64,000 nucleotides of DNA from Xanthostigma xanthostigma (GCA_963575645.1 OY754466.1:17276001-17340000); one strand, 5' to 3'; counted from the stretch's first letter, positions 21,520 through 33,517 are shown. Notes: generated from the sequence alone by a model not told the origin. Translations and numbers: made by a program.

Positions 21520-21711
21520 ACTCTTCAAGTAAATAAAATTGTCGACCAATTTTTCTCAGACCATACGATATATTGACAAAAAATAATAAAAATATTAATC
21601 AATATAACAACAGTCATCTGTTGTTATATTGATTTGTATTTTTATTATTTCTTGTCAATATATCGTATGGTCTGAGAAAAATTGGTCGACAATTTTATTT
21701 ACTTGAAATGA
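21520..21711. repeat. Penelope-derived foldback, about 85-bp arms
   Basis: AAGTAAATAAAATTGTCGAC...AACAACAG at 21527-21614 is followed by the inverse sequence to 21708, so the segment is almost one perfect palindrome with a loop of a few bases (TCAT). The arm sequence matches the Penelope-like repeat at 30940-31040, so the palindrome is two such ends joined head to head. Confidence -1.
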
Positions 21712-21719
21712 TTGTTTGA

Positions 21720-23550
21720 GACCCTGGCAGTCGTTTCAGCAAAAATACAAATTATGTTATAACGATAATTGGGTTCGTGCAAGTGCAACAGATTGTTTTT
21801 TATTGATCATGAAATTATATTGTAATCAATCTATATACGTAATTTCCGATCGTTTAACGATAACTCGTTAAATATACGTTATTATATGACGGTTTAATTT
21901 ACCGACAACATCGTTCCGCTTCGATAACTTATGTCAATCATGTGTGCCACGCTCTTTTTTGTTTACCGTTGTCTACGCGACAGTGTTATGTTTTTGTCGT
22001 TTCAAGTGTACCATATAAGACGTTAAAAAATATTCAGGTAGCGTTTTAATGATGTATAAATACGCGATTTAGTCTTTATCAAAGTTTAAACAACAAGAAG
22101 GATATACATTTTAGATCGATTGCGTTATTTGGAACAGATTTTCTTATTTTCGCGAAAATACATTTTTGTATGACTCTCCTATAAAATGGCTGCTTTTCAT
22201 GATCTCAAAGCGGTTGTAAATTGACCCTTTTCGTACTAGTGCATAAAGTGAAACAAAAAAAATACGACTTTACCGATGCAACAGTAATATCACTGTCAGT
22301 TGCCATTTAAGTCTATATGAGCAACAGAGACAAGCATAGTAGACGTTTCCATCGTAAACATCTATATGGCCAAACTGATCTGTCAAAAATGTTACAAAGA
22401 CGCTTATAATGTGAAAATCAGCTATTTTATTGGGGGTATGTGTAAAAAAATGTAGTATGTTTCCCGTTTCAACAGTTAGATATCCGAGTCATATAATACG
22501 TGCATTACTGTTTTGCTCACTTGCTAATCTTTTGATTTGCAATCTATACCGATATAAAGAGATAAAGTTAATTTGTTATTCCACGCTGATCCCAGAAACT
22601 ACAGAACCAATTTAAAAAAATTCTTTAGTTGTTTAAAACCCTATACTTTACCGAAAGCGCAAGTCGGTATACCACGCCATCTCTGACATGAGGTAACATT
22701 TTGATATTTCAAAACCTTGAACGACCTTGGATTAGTGTCGATCCGTATTCAAACAACTGGATTTATCTAAAATGTCTATCTTTTTGTTTCTCACAGCCAA
22801 TGAACGTTCAATGTTTATATTATTATTGTAATGTGTAAATCGTGATCTGGTTTATTTTGCTGTAGATATTTAATATGCACTTACACCTGTTAAATCACCT
22901 TGGGATGTCACATAACAGGTAAACAAGCTAATACAAAAACGACTGTGTATGTCTGACTTGGGGTAAGAGATACAATTATTGGCCCCCGATTAAAATGTTA
23001 AAATGGATTTATGATCATAAATTCACTTTCTTACGAGTGTTTTGGGGAGGATGCAATAGGTCATATGCATGTATTTTTTTATATTTTTAATAGACTATTT
23101 AGTCAGCCATAATACGGAAAAAAATTGATAATCATTTAAAAATGTAATATTATCATAAGAAAAAAAATATTAAATATCACATTCAAAAATAGACAGTTTA
23201 AACAATCGACGATGTTGGCGGGCTTATGTGACGTCATGATATATGATGCATGTCAACCTTGATGTCAAATTGTCAATGTTCTAAATGAAGTTTATTTTGT
23301 TGTTTTCTCTAACTACTGACATAATCTTACTGTGAGACGACACAGTCGTCATGGAAACTGTTGTTGATATATACTCTGACGTCACGCTACGTTTTGAAAA
23401 TTCGAAAATAGCGCGTATTTAATACATTTATTTTTTATTATTTGTATTTTTTTCAGTGATTAGATTAATAAAATAATCATTACGATATGATCAGGAACTA
23501 AAATATATTTCAAAATAAAAACTTAAACCAATTTGGAGTCTCATGCATAT
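21720..23550. other. Unassigned AT-rich sequence
   Basis: No gene, RNA gene or bounded repeat was recognised in about 1.8 kb. Confidence -1.
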
Positions 23551-23561
23551 GACCTATTGGT

Positions 23562-23965
23562 CAAAAATTTCTGCCGCTGGTATTTCCCGGTCATTTGACT
23601 GTAACAGAACCTTAAAACAAAGCGGCAGAAATTTGTTTAAATTTTAACCATTTTTTACCATCTTTGAAATTTTTTACCCCCCTTATCTTAAAGTGGGTTT
23701 GGATTACGCCTATATATATCACTAGCGGTCCGTCCCGGTTTCATCCGGGTGCAAAACTGTTCTGGAAATAGTATACTCTTATATTGACCTTCCCACTTAT
23801 ACACAGCAGAACTATCAAAGTGTATACATTGTTTTGATGAATCTCTAAAAAAAAATGCAAAGATGGTAAAAAATGGTTAAAATTTAAACAAATTTTTGCT
23901 CTTCGTTTTTAGGTTCTGTTACAACCAAATGATCAGCGGCAGAAATTTTTGACTATAGCCTTCCT
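23562..23965. repeat. Inverted repeat partly inside a Helitron-like copy
   Basis: CAAAAATTTCTGCCGCTG...ACCATTTTTTACCATCTTTG (23562-23665) is repeated in inverse order at about 23860-23961 with several changes. The second arm lies inside the element starting at 23722. Confidence -1.
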
Positions 23966-24072
23966 CGATAAATGGACTATCCAACACAAAAATAATTTTT
24001 AATATCGAACCAGTAGTTTCTGAGATTAGCGCGTTCAACCAAACAAGTAAAGTCTTCAGATTTATATATTAA
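23722..24072 (-). mobile_element. Helitron-like element (CCCGGGTG family)
   Basis: The minus-strand 3' end reads ACCGGGACGGACCGCTAG at 23722, followed by T. The other end shows the family 5' region, including AGATTAGCGCGTTCAACCAA and CTTCCTCGATAAATGG. No Rep/helicase coding sequence, so it is non-autonomous. Confidence -1.
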
Positions 24073-24606
24073 GTAGTAGGTATAAGATAAAAGTAAAAAT
24101 GTTCTAAATTAAGAAAATAGCTTATGTACCAAGCGGCAGAAGGTTGGGATAACATGTTTTTTTTGCGCGTTAGCTCTCTAACAACACTGCCTATTGTCTA
24201 TATTAGAATGTAAAACTGTCCAATGTCCATATACTTCAAGATCCGTATCAAGAACTGTCCAATAATAGGTATTCAGGTTATTCTTAATATCACCGAAGTA
24301 TTTTTTTCGTTGTTTTTTTCTGTTTTCTTTTGTGTTTGTTCTCATTAATCATTTGTTTTCGATGGCGGATAGAGATAAAATCCGACAATTGTCACTTGTA
24401 TTCGAAAATTAAACAACATAGTGTGCAAATGTTTTTTTAACTTCCCGCTTAAAAAAAAAAAAAAAAAATTTTTTTTTTTTTTCAAAAATCGGGAAGTTAT
24501 TGGTTTCACCCCGATTTTCGAAAATCGAGTTTTCGCCAGATCTCGACGTTTTGAGGTCCTAGGAAGCTATTAAAACTATTTTGGCGATGATGTCCGTAGG
24601 GCTGTA

Positions 24607-24610
<4 letters not shown>

Positions 24611-24640
<30 letters not shown>
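24611..24640. repeat. (GT)n microsatellite
   Basis: About 14 GT units followed by TATGTATGTATG. Confidence -1.
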
Positions 24641-24652
<12 letters not shown>

Positions 24653-24799
24653 AACCTTTTATATCTTTTGAACGGAGTGTCCGACTGAAACGCGGTTTGC
24701 GGCATCTGACGTGATCTTGGTGAACTTAGACTTCCTGAAAATTTGAAACGATTCGGCCCAAAAAATTTTGAGAAATCTTAAAAAAACAAGTTTCAAAAA

Positions 24800-25735
24800 T
24801 TTTAAAAAAATTTGTTTTTGTAAAATATTTTCTAAACTACTAAACCGAATAATTCCAAAATCTAATCAGCTCTTCTCCTTAACAAACTGCGTCGATTCGG
24901 TTCATTTGTTCACGAGATACCGTGAACGAAAAAATCGTAAAAAAGTGTTTTTTTAAAATGATTCTTAAAATTGTTATCAGATCGAATTTTTTGTAATAAA
25001 TTACTTTCTTAGGCTAAAAAAACTGCGTCGATCGCCGCAAACCAGATCAAAATTGGTTCATTTGTTCATGAGATAACGTGAACGAAAAATTATGAGAAAA
25101 GTAATTTTTTATAATTACTCGTAAAATTCTTATCAAATCGATTTTTTTGTAATAATTTACTTTCTTAGGTTAAAAAAACTGCGTCGATCGCCGCAAACCA
25201 ATTCAAAATCGGTTCATTTGTTCATGAGATAACGTGAACGAAAAATTAGGAAAAAAGTAATTTTTTATAATTACTCGTAAAATTCTTATCAAATCGATTT
25301 TTTTGTAATAATTTACTTTCTTAGGTTAAAAAAACTGCGTCGATCGCCGCAAACCAATTCAAAATCGGTTCATTTGTTCATGAGATAACGTGAACGAAAA
25401 ATTAGGAAAAAAGCAATTTTTTATAATTACTCGTAAAATTTTATCAAATCGATTTTTTTGTAATAATTTACTTTCTTAGGTTAAAAAAACTGCGTCGATC
25501 GACGCAAACCGCATCAAAATCGGCTCATTTGTTCACGAGATATCGTGAACGAAAAATTTGTAAAAAAGTGTTTTTTTTAAATTGCTCGTAAAATTCCTAT
25601 GAGATCGATTTTTCTGTAATAAATTACTTTTTTAGGACAAAAAATTGAGTCGACTGCCGCAAATCGCATCAAAATCGGTTCATTTGTTCATGAGATATAG
25701 TGAACGAAAATTTCGTAACAGTGTTTTTTTTTTTT
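24800..25735. repeat. 156-bp tandem array, six units
   Basis: The marker TTCATTTGTTCA (or CTCATTTG) starts at 24901, 25057, 25213, 25369, 25524 and 25679, so the period is 156, 156, 156, 155, 155. Units 2-4 are nearly identical and outer units more diverged, suggesting recent expansion in the middle. Each unit has GTTCAYGAGATAWCGTGAAC, which folds with 8-bp arms (GTTCACGA/TCGTGAAC) in unit 5, and GCGTCGATCG; unit 5 has the full palindrome GCGTCGATCGACGC at 25492-25505. Confidence -1.
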
Positions 25736-25829
25736 GAGCTCGAAGAGCTAAAAAATAAACTTCTTGCTATATTTTATATATTTTTGAGCGTTTTGAACTC
25801 GAAAATAGCGGGAAGTTACAGGGATGGCC

Positions 25830-26450
25830 TGCAGGGTCAAACTTCTTTTCAAATTTTTTTTTATTTATTTGTTAATTAAATATCAAACATTATTTTCAAA
25901 TATTTATAACGGTGTATTGTTACACATAAATGGGTCCATGAATAATTGACATTATAAGTAATATGTAACATGCAAAACCATATTTGAAAAATTAAGATAC
26001 AGGGTCTTCACGCGAAAACAGTGTAGCCAATTTAGAGGTAAAATAATGTTTTTGGATGTTTTTGAGGCTTAAAATTTTTTTATTAAACATTAAAATACTC
26101 GCTCAATAAAATAAGAAAATAAAATTGCATTATAAAATATTAAGTTTTTAGACGAGTTTTAATCAAATTACATTAATTTATTAAAAATTGCGTATTAGAA
26201 AAATTTACAAAATTTCCATTTAGGGTGTTTTGTTTTAATTTTAGGAGCTTTTGACGTCACTCTTAGAGGGAAAAAATTTGAGTGTCGGCAACACTGCGCG
26301 AAAACTCCAAGCATTTCATTCTTTCTTTTTTTGAGTTAGAAATTAGAGAATTTAGGAGGTTGGATAATCAATATACCTACTGTTAACTCTTTTTAGAGTT
26401 AAAGTTTCGATTTTTTTGTATAAAAATAAGTAAAAACATATAACTTCTAT
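25830..26450. other. Unassigned AT-rich sequence
   Basis: No gene or bounded repeat was recognised. Confidence -1.
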
Positions 26451-26458
26451 TATTTGTC

Positions 26459-26880
26459 GAATAAGTATAATAATAATAATAATAATGCGTTTAACATCCG
26501 TTTCTCGACTTTATGTCATAACAGACGCCATTCGCACCATTACTATTTTTCATCTATCATACTTCCCGATATTTTCTACATTTTTTTCAACTTCAACTAA
26601 TTAATAGCAATGGGCGAATGAAGACATTTTGGGACATTAGGATAAGGCAGGCAAATTTTATACATAGGAGTTTGACAGGTAATCGGCCATGGCCTTGAAT
26701 AAGGAACCATCTCGATATTTATCTGGAATTATTAAGGGAAACTATGGAAAACCTCAACAAGATGGCTGGTACAGGAATTACCGTTTCTCGGTGTAAGGCA
26801 GCAGGAAAAAGTCCCAGCCACATCTGCCCCCGCCAGGATCCGAGTCTAGTGCTCTCACCACTACGCCACTCCGCTCGGTT
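26459..26880 (-). mobile_element. SINE with tRNA-Ala-like head, copy 2
   Basis: Same family as 9990-10452: an (ATT)n tail at the left and ATGCGTTTAACATCCGTTTC next to it. The head at the right (CACTACGCCACTCCGCTCGG) has lost the B box by a short deletion. No clear TSD. Confidence -1.
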
Positions 26881-26889
26881 TATTTATAG

Positions 26890-28150
26890 GATATATTTGA
26901 TAGCAAAATAATAATCCAATTGTTTAAGTAATTATTTTCGCAAGTAAAAAAATAATCCTTAACCTTTTCAACGCAAAATTGTGAACGTGCGTTCATGCGG
27001 TGATAATGAATACTCAGTTGAAAAAAAGTAACTGGATTACCTTAGAAAACTAATTAAACGACTGCGTATAAAAGAGAAAATGAAATAATTAAAAACAACA
27101 CGATCATCACGCGATCCTCAACCTAGACACGAGTTACGGATCACCGGGTCAATTGATGATGGGTCGTTGAAATACTTGCACTGCCCGAAGTTTAGTTTCG
27201 CGACACCTTCGACACGACATGTACCTACCTCTCTCTCTGATGGCGGCCTGTACTCTGGGGTCAATTGCAATTAGTGAACATGCAACGGGAAATTGACCAA
27301 ATTATTTATAACGCACATTTAATAAATTAATTAACCCGATTCACATTAATACAACGTTTTAAATGGCACTGTGGCATCAGAACGCCCAGGTTGATGCAAT
27401 TAAGCTGTAGTGTTTAATAGAAGTCATTTAAATTGTCATACACCTCTTGCGTTAGTTTTGTCCGCCGAGTTGGGTTCGAGGCGCTTCCGTGGCCCTGAAT
27501 CCATTATCCTTATGGTCCATCCATCTTGTGTCCCCGTTCATAATTGTGTTGTGTTTGTTTTTGTAGTATTACATTTAGTCAGAATTAAATTTTAGTTTAG
27601 TTAGTGGCTGAATATACAAAAGTGTAAAAGCCAAAAGTTTATATTAAAAATTCCAGCCAATTGGGCGTCCAAAATGTTGACATTTGATTATAATACTTGA
27701 GACTGTGATAAGTACGTATAAAACGACTTACTTTTAATCGGAATAAAATTATTTTTAACTTTGAAATTCATTTTTATTAAGCAAATAATAAAAGCTTTTA
27801 AAAAAATTTTTTTTGGTTTATATTTTATTTTGACGATGTTGTGTGAAAGAATTAATGAAAACGACACATCACTAGAATTCTAGACTGACCCAGCACGGCT
27901 AGACAGAAATTGCCGGCGATCAATTGACGGTCGTTGCTGGTTGCTGGTCGCAAGCGCTATGATCTAATGTACGCTACTCCATTAAATAACCTTCACGAAA
28001 AGGCTTTTTTGGTCCGTGCTGGATAAATGTGCGTGGTCTTTAAGAACTCTCGTTTTGAATACCTAATACTGTCAGTACTTCAAATTCATAGATTTTATTT
28101 TTTTCTCTCTTAAAAATACAAAAAATATATTTCAAAGATTGAAATGAAAT
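26890..28150. other. Unassigned sequence
   Basis: No gene was recognised; the 61-codon frame at 27410 shows no motif. CCAGCCAATTGGGCG at 27653 is shared with Helitron-associated sequence near 18422. Confidence -1.
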
Positions 28151-28170
28151 GTTCAAAATATTTTTATTGC

Positions 28171-28199
28171 ACATACCGCTAAACTAGCGGTATGTGCTT
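28171..28199. repeat. 13-bp-arm hairpin
   Basis: GCACATACCGCTA, loop AAC, TAGCGGTATGTGC: a perfect stem with a three-base loop. It is not followed by a T run, so it is not an obvious terminator. It may be one end of an unrecognised element. Confidence -1.
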
Positions 28200-28406
28200 T
28201 ATTATCGCTTTGTGCGTCAGAGCTGACTTTCGTTCATATAAGAAGTTATATCTAAGTTAATTTCACACGAAATCTATTCAAATTGAAGCTTTTTGAAAAG
28301 AGGAGATTCTAATCTATACAATAGAACCATTTTTAAATCAATTTGAGTTCATAAATACTATTAAAATTGTAATTGAAAATCACAAACAGCAGTTGTCGGT
28401 TGGTCT

Positions 28407-28463
28407 GTACGTATGTACGTACGTATGTACGTACGTATGTACGTACGTATGTACGTACGTACG
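28407..28463. repeat. GTACGTACGTAT tandem repeat
   Basis: About five units of a 12-bp repeat with internal GTAC/TACGTA self-complementarity. It explains the repetitive TYVC-type frame at 28393. Confidence -1.
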
Positions 28464-28708
28464 TCACGACTCTACAGATCGCAATTTTGGTCGGATTGCC
28501 TTGGGTTATATTTTATTCACTTTGTTTACTATCAGACCAGAACCCTATTTAAATTCACTAAAATGTGTTCAGTAGTTTAATTTTTATAAACAGTTTTATT
28601 TTTTATTATTTTTGACAGCTAAAAGTTTAAAAACAATTTGTAAATATAGTGTAATCCATAAAACAAGTGCTACACTTGTATACCGTGATAACACCACTAT
28701 CGCATTAG

Positions 28709-28830
28709 GCCGCCGTGGCGCAATGGTTATGCCGTTGGATCTTCAAGGGCAAGGTCCTGGGTTCGATTCCTTACGAAACCATTCATATTTTTTTTCTTTT
28801 TTTTCTTTTTATTTTGTTTTATTTTATTCC
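28709..28830 (+). mobile_element. tRNA-like SINE head with T-rich tail
   Basis: GGCCGCCGTGGCGCAATGGT is an A-box region and GGGTTCGATTCC a B box, 31 bp downstream. The acceptor stem does not pair properly and a T/C-rich run follows at once, so this is a tRNA-derived SINE and not a tRNA gene. The two frames overlapping it are chance. Confidence -1.
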
Positions 28831-29735
28831 ACTTGATATTAATTATTATATTATATTATGTATAGTTCTTAATTTTTTTTATTTTTGCAAACTTAAAAAA
28901 AAAATTTTTCAATTTCTTTCTTTAAATTTTTAAATCTTTTTAAATTTATTAAAAATATTTTTTAATTGTTATTTTTTTATCATACAGTGGAAAACTTGCG
29001 GGATGTGCACTTTTGGTTTTGCCAACTATTTATTTATTATTGTATAATGAATACATTTATTAATTACAAAATTTCAAAATCGGCAATAAAAAAAATATGC
29101 GTGGTGCCTTCGTTAATCAATTAACCTAATTTTCGTGTATTTTTTTAAAGTTTTATTTCTCATACGTCTCTTAGATCATATCAATCGATTTACCATAATA
29201 TAAATATAACGTTTTCAATTAAATTTTAATTAAATATTTGTTGCAATAAAAGTAATCGATTCGCTTATTAAAAATAGCCGTAAGTTGCCATTGCGCCATA
29301 AAAGCTACAATGAAACAATTATTGAGCAATGGTTTATTAATTATTGTCATTGAATGTCAGATTTTAATGAACCGGAAATTTTAATCAAGCTTGGTAAAAA
29401 AAGTTCATGACGCTTTAAAATAACTAGTCCTACACTACACACCACAGAGGTGGAACTTCAATACACAACTACAAAAACAATACTGGTTTTCTTGACGACA
29501 CGTTCTGCCGCATCTATATACATTACTACAGTTTTGAGATAGTAGAAGAGAGCGGTGAATCAATGAATCAATCAAAATAATACCCGTCCCATGCATAAAC
29601 CTGTGCCGCTTATATTATATAGCGTATTAGTGCATGACTCACATATCTAGAATTTAAGAACTGTCTTATTCAGTGCGTAAAGAAGTTTCACTTCAAAAAT
29701 AAATATAGAAATAATTTCTATATCTATACCTATCT
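28831..29735. other. Unassigned AT-rich sequence
   Basis: No gene or bounded element was recognised. Confidence -1.
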
Positions 29736-29739
29736 TCTG

Positions 29740-30657
29740 AACTTTATAAATCACTACATATTATAAAACAAAGTCCCCCCCGCCGCGTTTTCTGTCTGTC
29801 TGAACGCGATAAACTCAAAAACTACCGAACTGATTTTCATATGGTTTTTACCAATGGACGGAGTGATTCAAGAGAAAGGTTTATGTGTATCATATATATT
29901 AATACGCTAAGGTTTAAGATGTTTGCCTCCCTTTTTAGAAAAAACCACACAATTTCTCCACATAAATTATATATCATTTTACAGATAATTGCTTGCTCTA
30001 CTGACATCGACAACTAAAATTTTTATTATTGCTATTGTTTTTGTAAATTAATTAAACTCTGAACAACGTCTGCCATCTGACGGCGTAACGTTAACACTTC
30101 GACCTTCATATTGTAAATACTGCATACTGCCATCTGACGGGCAACGCTGAACAACGTTTTTGCTACTTGCGCCTCTATATGACAATTTTAGTAAAATATT
30201 TCTTTTACAACAAAAAGAAGAACGTTATAAGCAGTGTGCAAAATTAGAAACGAATTGAATACCTGCAATCATATTTAAAAAATAATTTTGTAAAGTGATA
30301 ATTATTATACTTATTTAGTGCGAATAATTCGCACAGGTCACGCTAGTAATTCATTAATGTTTTGTGTAAATTGGTTGAAATATGACGATGATTGTTGAAG
30401 ATGTCGGAAAAACATCAAGCCGACTGGGAGCTTTCATCCCTTTGAGATATAACAAAACAATGTATGGTGGAATTGTTCCTCTTTTATAGGTCTACAGAAA
30501 AGTTCGCGATGGCATATTATGTCTATCTTTTAAGGATAGCTTACTAATTACTATACCCATTTTAATGTTAAGCGTGTTTCGTGATAATCAATTTTGCAAC
30601 GTAAGTCGACAAAAAAACGGTGGCAATCTACAAATTCGAGCGAAGCCGGGCCGCTAG
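29740..30657 (+). mobile_element. Helitron-like element (GGCTTCGC family)
   Basis: It starts near ATTATAAAACAAAGTCCC with GTCTGTCTGAACGCGATAAA and ends CGAGCGAAGCCGGGCCGCTAG at 30657, followed by T. CTAG with a GC-rich 3' hairpin fits a Helitron 3' end. A motif CTGCCATCTGACGG repeats near 30068 and 30126. No coding sequence. Confidence -1.
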
Positions 30658-30929
30658 TATGTAATAAATCAAGACCAAGGATACATATATTACATAGAGT
30701 AGTACCAGCATATATTCGTTGATGACGTCACAACGATTTTCATTCTTCAGCAATAATGATGTTTAATATTGGTTTTCCAAATACAGAAAGTCAAACATGG
30801 AACAATTAAGATGTTTTTTGATACCTATAAGTATAACTAATCTGCTGATGTAAGACAACCCCATTAGTTTTCATGAAAAGACACTTTGAAAGCTGCACGA
30901 AAAATATTAATTGGATTCTAATCCGAATC

Positions 30930-31120
30930 TTTGATTAACGTCTGAATAGAACTCTTCAAATAAATAAAATTGTCGACCAATTTTTCTCAGACCAATATAT
31001 TGTCAAAAAATAAAAAAAAATAACAAATCAATATAACATAAGATGACGTTTCGATCCGGATTTGGATCTTCTTCAGAAAAATCTAAAAAATATAAAAATT
31101 ATTAGTATTAGTTATTTAAT
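30930..31120 (-). mobile_element. Penelope-like element fragment with hammerhead-like motif
   Basis: Shares TTGATTAACGTCTGAATAGA and TTGTCGACCAATTTTTCTCA with 21500-21560, and ACAAATCAATATAAC with 16565. The hammerhead-like motif is at 31045-31076 on the minus strand. Non-coding. Confidence -1.
31045..31076 (-). ncRNA. Hammerhead-like ribozyme motif
   Basis: CTGAAGA, stem II GATCC/GGATC with a six-base loop, then GAAACGTC. AGAT before and ATCT after could form stem I around a U bulge. One extra A lies between the core and stem II. Confidence -1.
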
Positions 31121-31519
31121 ATTTACTATAGAATGCACGATGATTGAATATTTATTTATTTATTTATTAATTCTTTAGATTATTTCCTTTGAAGGATTCT
31201 AATCCGCTTTACAAAGTCCATTGTGCCATTGTTTTTCGTGTTGACCTATTGATCGTTTGTTTAAAATAGTTTTTGCAATAGAATTTTAGAGCAATATTTT
31301 CTGTAGGTGAATTGCGTAACTATTTCTGGAAGCGACGTGAAACTAAAAACCGTTAATTTTAACCTATTGTTGATTAACTAATATTTAACCGCGGGCCAAA
31401 ATATGCACAATGTGTGTGAGTTAAGGCCGACCTTTTAGCGTACAATAAGATCAAAAGTATACTCGAACTCACTACCGCAACAGGACCGGCGTATCACAGT
31501 TGTGTATTTATTTATAGAC

Positions 31520-31595
31520 TAGCTTTTGCCCGCGGCTTCGCTCGCGCCAAGTTTGATGTCGATAGATCAGTCAGTCACGGTTTCCCTTTATATAT
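31520..31595 (+). mobile_element. Short remnant with CCCGCGGCTTCGC motif
   Basis: GACTAGCTTTTGCCCGCGGC...TCGCTCGCG is a terminal motif very frequent in lepidopteran repeats, by my recollection. Only about 75 bp remain. Confidence -1.
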
Positions 31596-31681
31596 GTTAC
31601 GGTCAATGTCCGGAATCCGGGCATTGTCGACATTGACCGGGCAATGTCGACATTGCCCGGCTTTCGGACATTGACCGTAAC
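31596..31681. mobile_element. 86-bp palindromic mini-element
   Basis: Starts GTTACGGTCAATGTCCGGAA and ends CGGACATTGACCGTAAC. The middle repeats CCGGGCA(A)TTGTCGACATTG-type palindromes. Nearly the whole unit is self-complementary. A pogo-like MITE follows after only TA. Confidence -1.
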
Positions 31682-31684
31682 ATA

Positions 31685-32192
31685 CAGTGTAAACTCTTTA
31701 TAACGTCCTTCGTTATAACGAAAAACTCCCTATAACGTCGAACTTTTTACGATTTGGTTGGTTTACCTTAAAACCTATACATTAATACCCTCTTTATAAC
31801 GCAACAGCCATTCTCTATTACGAAGAAATATGTTCATATTTAGGCGTCAGCAAATGTTTACAGACATAAAGAGGACCATTCTGAACCATCACTATCTATT
31901 CAACAAGCACTTGATGACGCCAAACTATAGGTATATGTGTTTGTATATGTGTTTGGAATAAATTAATTTTGTGAAAATTGGTTATTTTTCTTTCTTCCCT
32001 CCATATAACGAAAATTCTTTATGACGAAAAAAATGTTCGGTCCCTTAAAATTCGTTATAAAGAGATTATGCAGTACATTGAAGATTATTGTTAATTTGGT
32101 TGTTTTTCTTTCTTCACTCCATATAACGGTAACTCTCTATAACGATAAAAAATGCTCGGTCCCTTGAGTTTCGTTATAAAGAGTTTACACTG
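31685..32192. mobile_element. pogo/Tigger-like MITE, TA target
   Basis: TIRs CAGTGTAAACTCTTTATAAC and its complement, flanked by TA (31683-31684, 32193-32194). Repeats of CTCTATAACG and TCGTTATAAAG occur throughout, and GGTCCCTT..TTCGTTATAA is duplicated near 32038 and 32158. Non-coding. Confidence -1.
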
Positions 32193-32383
32193 TATATACA
32201 AATTATGACTTTTTAGAATTTTTTTGGTGTTTTCAGATGTTTCACGTAAACAACGTCCCGACAAACCTTGAAAATGACACCCATATTGATTTTTAGACTC
32301 CTCTGATTCTGAAGGACAACCCCATTACCGTTTAAGTCATGTTTTACTACAACGATCTCTTCAATTTAACATCTCTATTCCTA

Positions 32384-32570
32384 AGATAGCGATACCGTAA
32401 TTATGTAATATATCGCAGCCGTAATATGATGGTGAATGACAAAAACGTGTAAATGAATGTGGTTTTCTTGGTAGCGGTAACACCACCGTAAAAAAGCGGG
32501 GCATCCATTTATTTCTATGCGCACGCTTTTCATGACAACATTCGCCGTCATATTACGGTATCGCCTTGTA
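32384..32570. mobile_element. MITE with GCGATACCGTAAT ends
   Basis: TAGCGATACCGTAATTATG on the left pairs with TATTACGGTATCGCC on the right, and inner CCGTAATATGATGG pairs with CGCCGTCATATTACGG. TSD unclear. Confidence -1.
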
Positions 32571-32574
32571 GGAA

Positions 32575-33260
32575 GCCAGGGTTTTATTCGTCGACTGATT
32601 TAACGCCGACTCTGTTAGCGAAGAATTGGTAAAATGAATAAAATGGCTGGTATGAAAATCCCCGGCTGACATTTAAAAACGTCGGATTATGTTTCACATA
32701 TTATTATAAAAACAAAACACTCTAACATGCACGCACATTACGTGCAGATAATAAGCAGGTACCGTGATTAGTGCCAGAGTAATATTTGCGCCCGAGGAGA
32801 CTCTGGCCAAGTGAAAGTGTTTCGCCGCACATCATGCAATATGAGTTATGATGAAGCTAAACTAATAATATAAAACACAACCTGTCCGAATGCTTTGCAA
32901 CACCACGATGCATCCCAATTCTCATAAATTCTCAATGTATTTTAACATCGCCGCTAAGAAACGGGTGTCCTAGTGATATTTGATGATGGGTGATTTTCGT
33001 AGTTCCCAGATGCAGATTTTGATGTTAATCATCTAATAGCGCTTTTGGTTGGGAGTAAAATCGTGCAATTAGGGCGACTCTTTTATGAAGGGACGTTACG
33101 TTTGTGTGCGTAGAATTAATTTTAGTTGAAGGCGACATCTAGATAACAGGGCAGTTTAGTTACAAGTATTTCGTTAGATGACAGCGCGTGACGCTTGCTT
33201 TGTGTATGCGTTGGATTAAGCGCGGCTTTTGTTGAAAGCGACGACTAGATGATAAGGTAA
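32575..33260. other. Unassigned sequence
   Basis: No gene. AGGCGACATCTAGATAAC and AGCGACGACTAGATGATAAG (33132 and 33237) suggest a loose duplication. Confidence -1.
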
Positions 33261-33261
33261 A

Positions 33262-33517
33262 AATATTTTTAACAAAAAAATTGAACCGACTTAAAAAAAT
33301 GCATTAAAAAGTAAAAAATAATTGCGTATTGAAATGTTTTGGAGTCGGTGTCACATCGGAATTCGAAAGTAGCAATTTAAGTCTTACATATCTCTTGTTC
33401 TCGGAATAGATTTCATTTTGGCTGACACCGACTCCAAAACATTTCAATACGCAATTATTTTTTACTTTTTAGTGCATTTTTTTAAGTCGGTTCAATCTTT
33501 TTGTTAAAAATATTTTA
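33262..33517. repeat. Foldback repeat, copy 1
   Basis: Arms contain AACAAAAAAATTGAACCGAC and GTATTGAAATGTTTTGGAG; they pair with 33423-33517 almost perfectly over about 85-90 bp. The loop (about 78 nt) contains TCTCGGAATAGATTTCATTT. Right of it, 33517-33770 is shared with the flank of copy 2. Confidence -1.

Larger units (their letters stand above)
24439..25818. mobile_element. AACTTCCCGCT-TIR element holding a tandem array
   Basis: The ends are inverted repeats AACTTCCCGCTT (24439) and AGCGGGAAGTT (25818). The left end also folds on itself: AACTTCCCGCTTAAA then AAAATCGGGAAGTT, through an A/T run. Inside are (GT)n at 24611-24640 and a 156-bp tandem array. No transposase is seen; superfamily unknown. 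The left motif TTTTGAGGTCCTAGGAAGC is, to my memory, widespread in insect genomes. Confidence -1.

Noticed and set aside
24800..25735. CRISPR-like array
   Set aside because: Units are contiguous 156-bp repeats with no unique spacers, in an insect nuclear context inside a TIR element.
28393..28575. Frame with repeated TYVC residues as a cysteine-rich peptide
   Set aside because: It is the translation of a 12-bp GTACGTACGTAT microsatellite.
28709..28780. Functional tRNA gene
   Set aside because: A and B boxes are present but the acceptor stem does not pair and a T-rich tail follows, as in SINEs.
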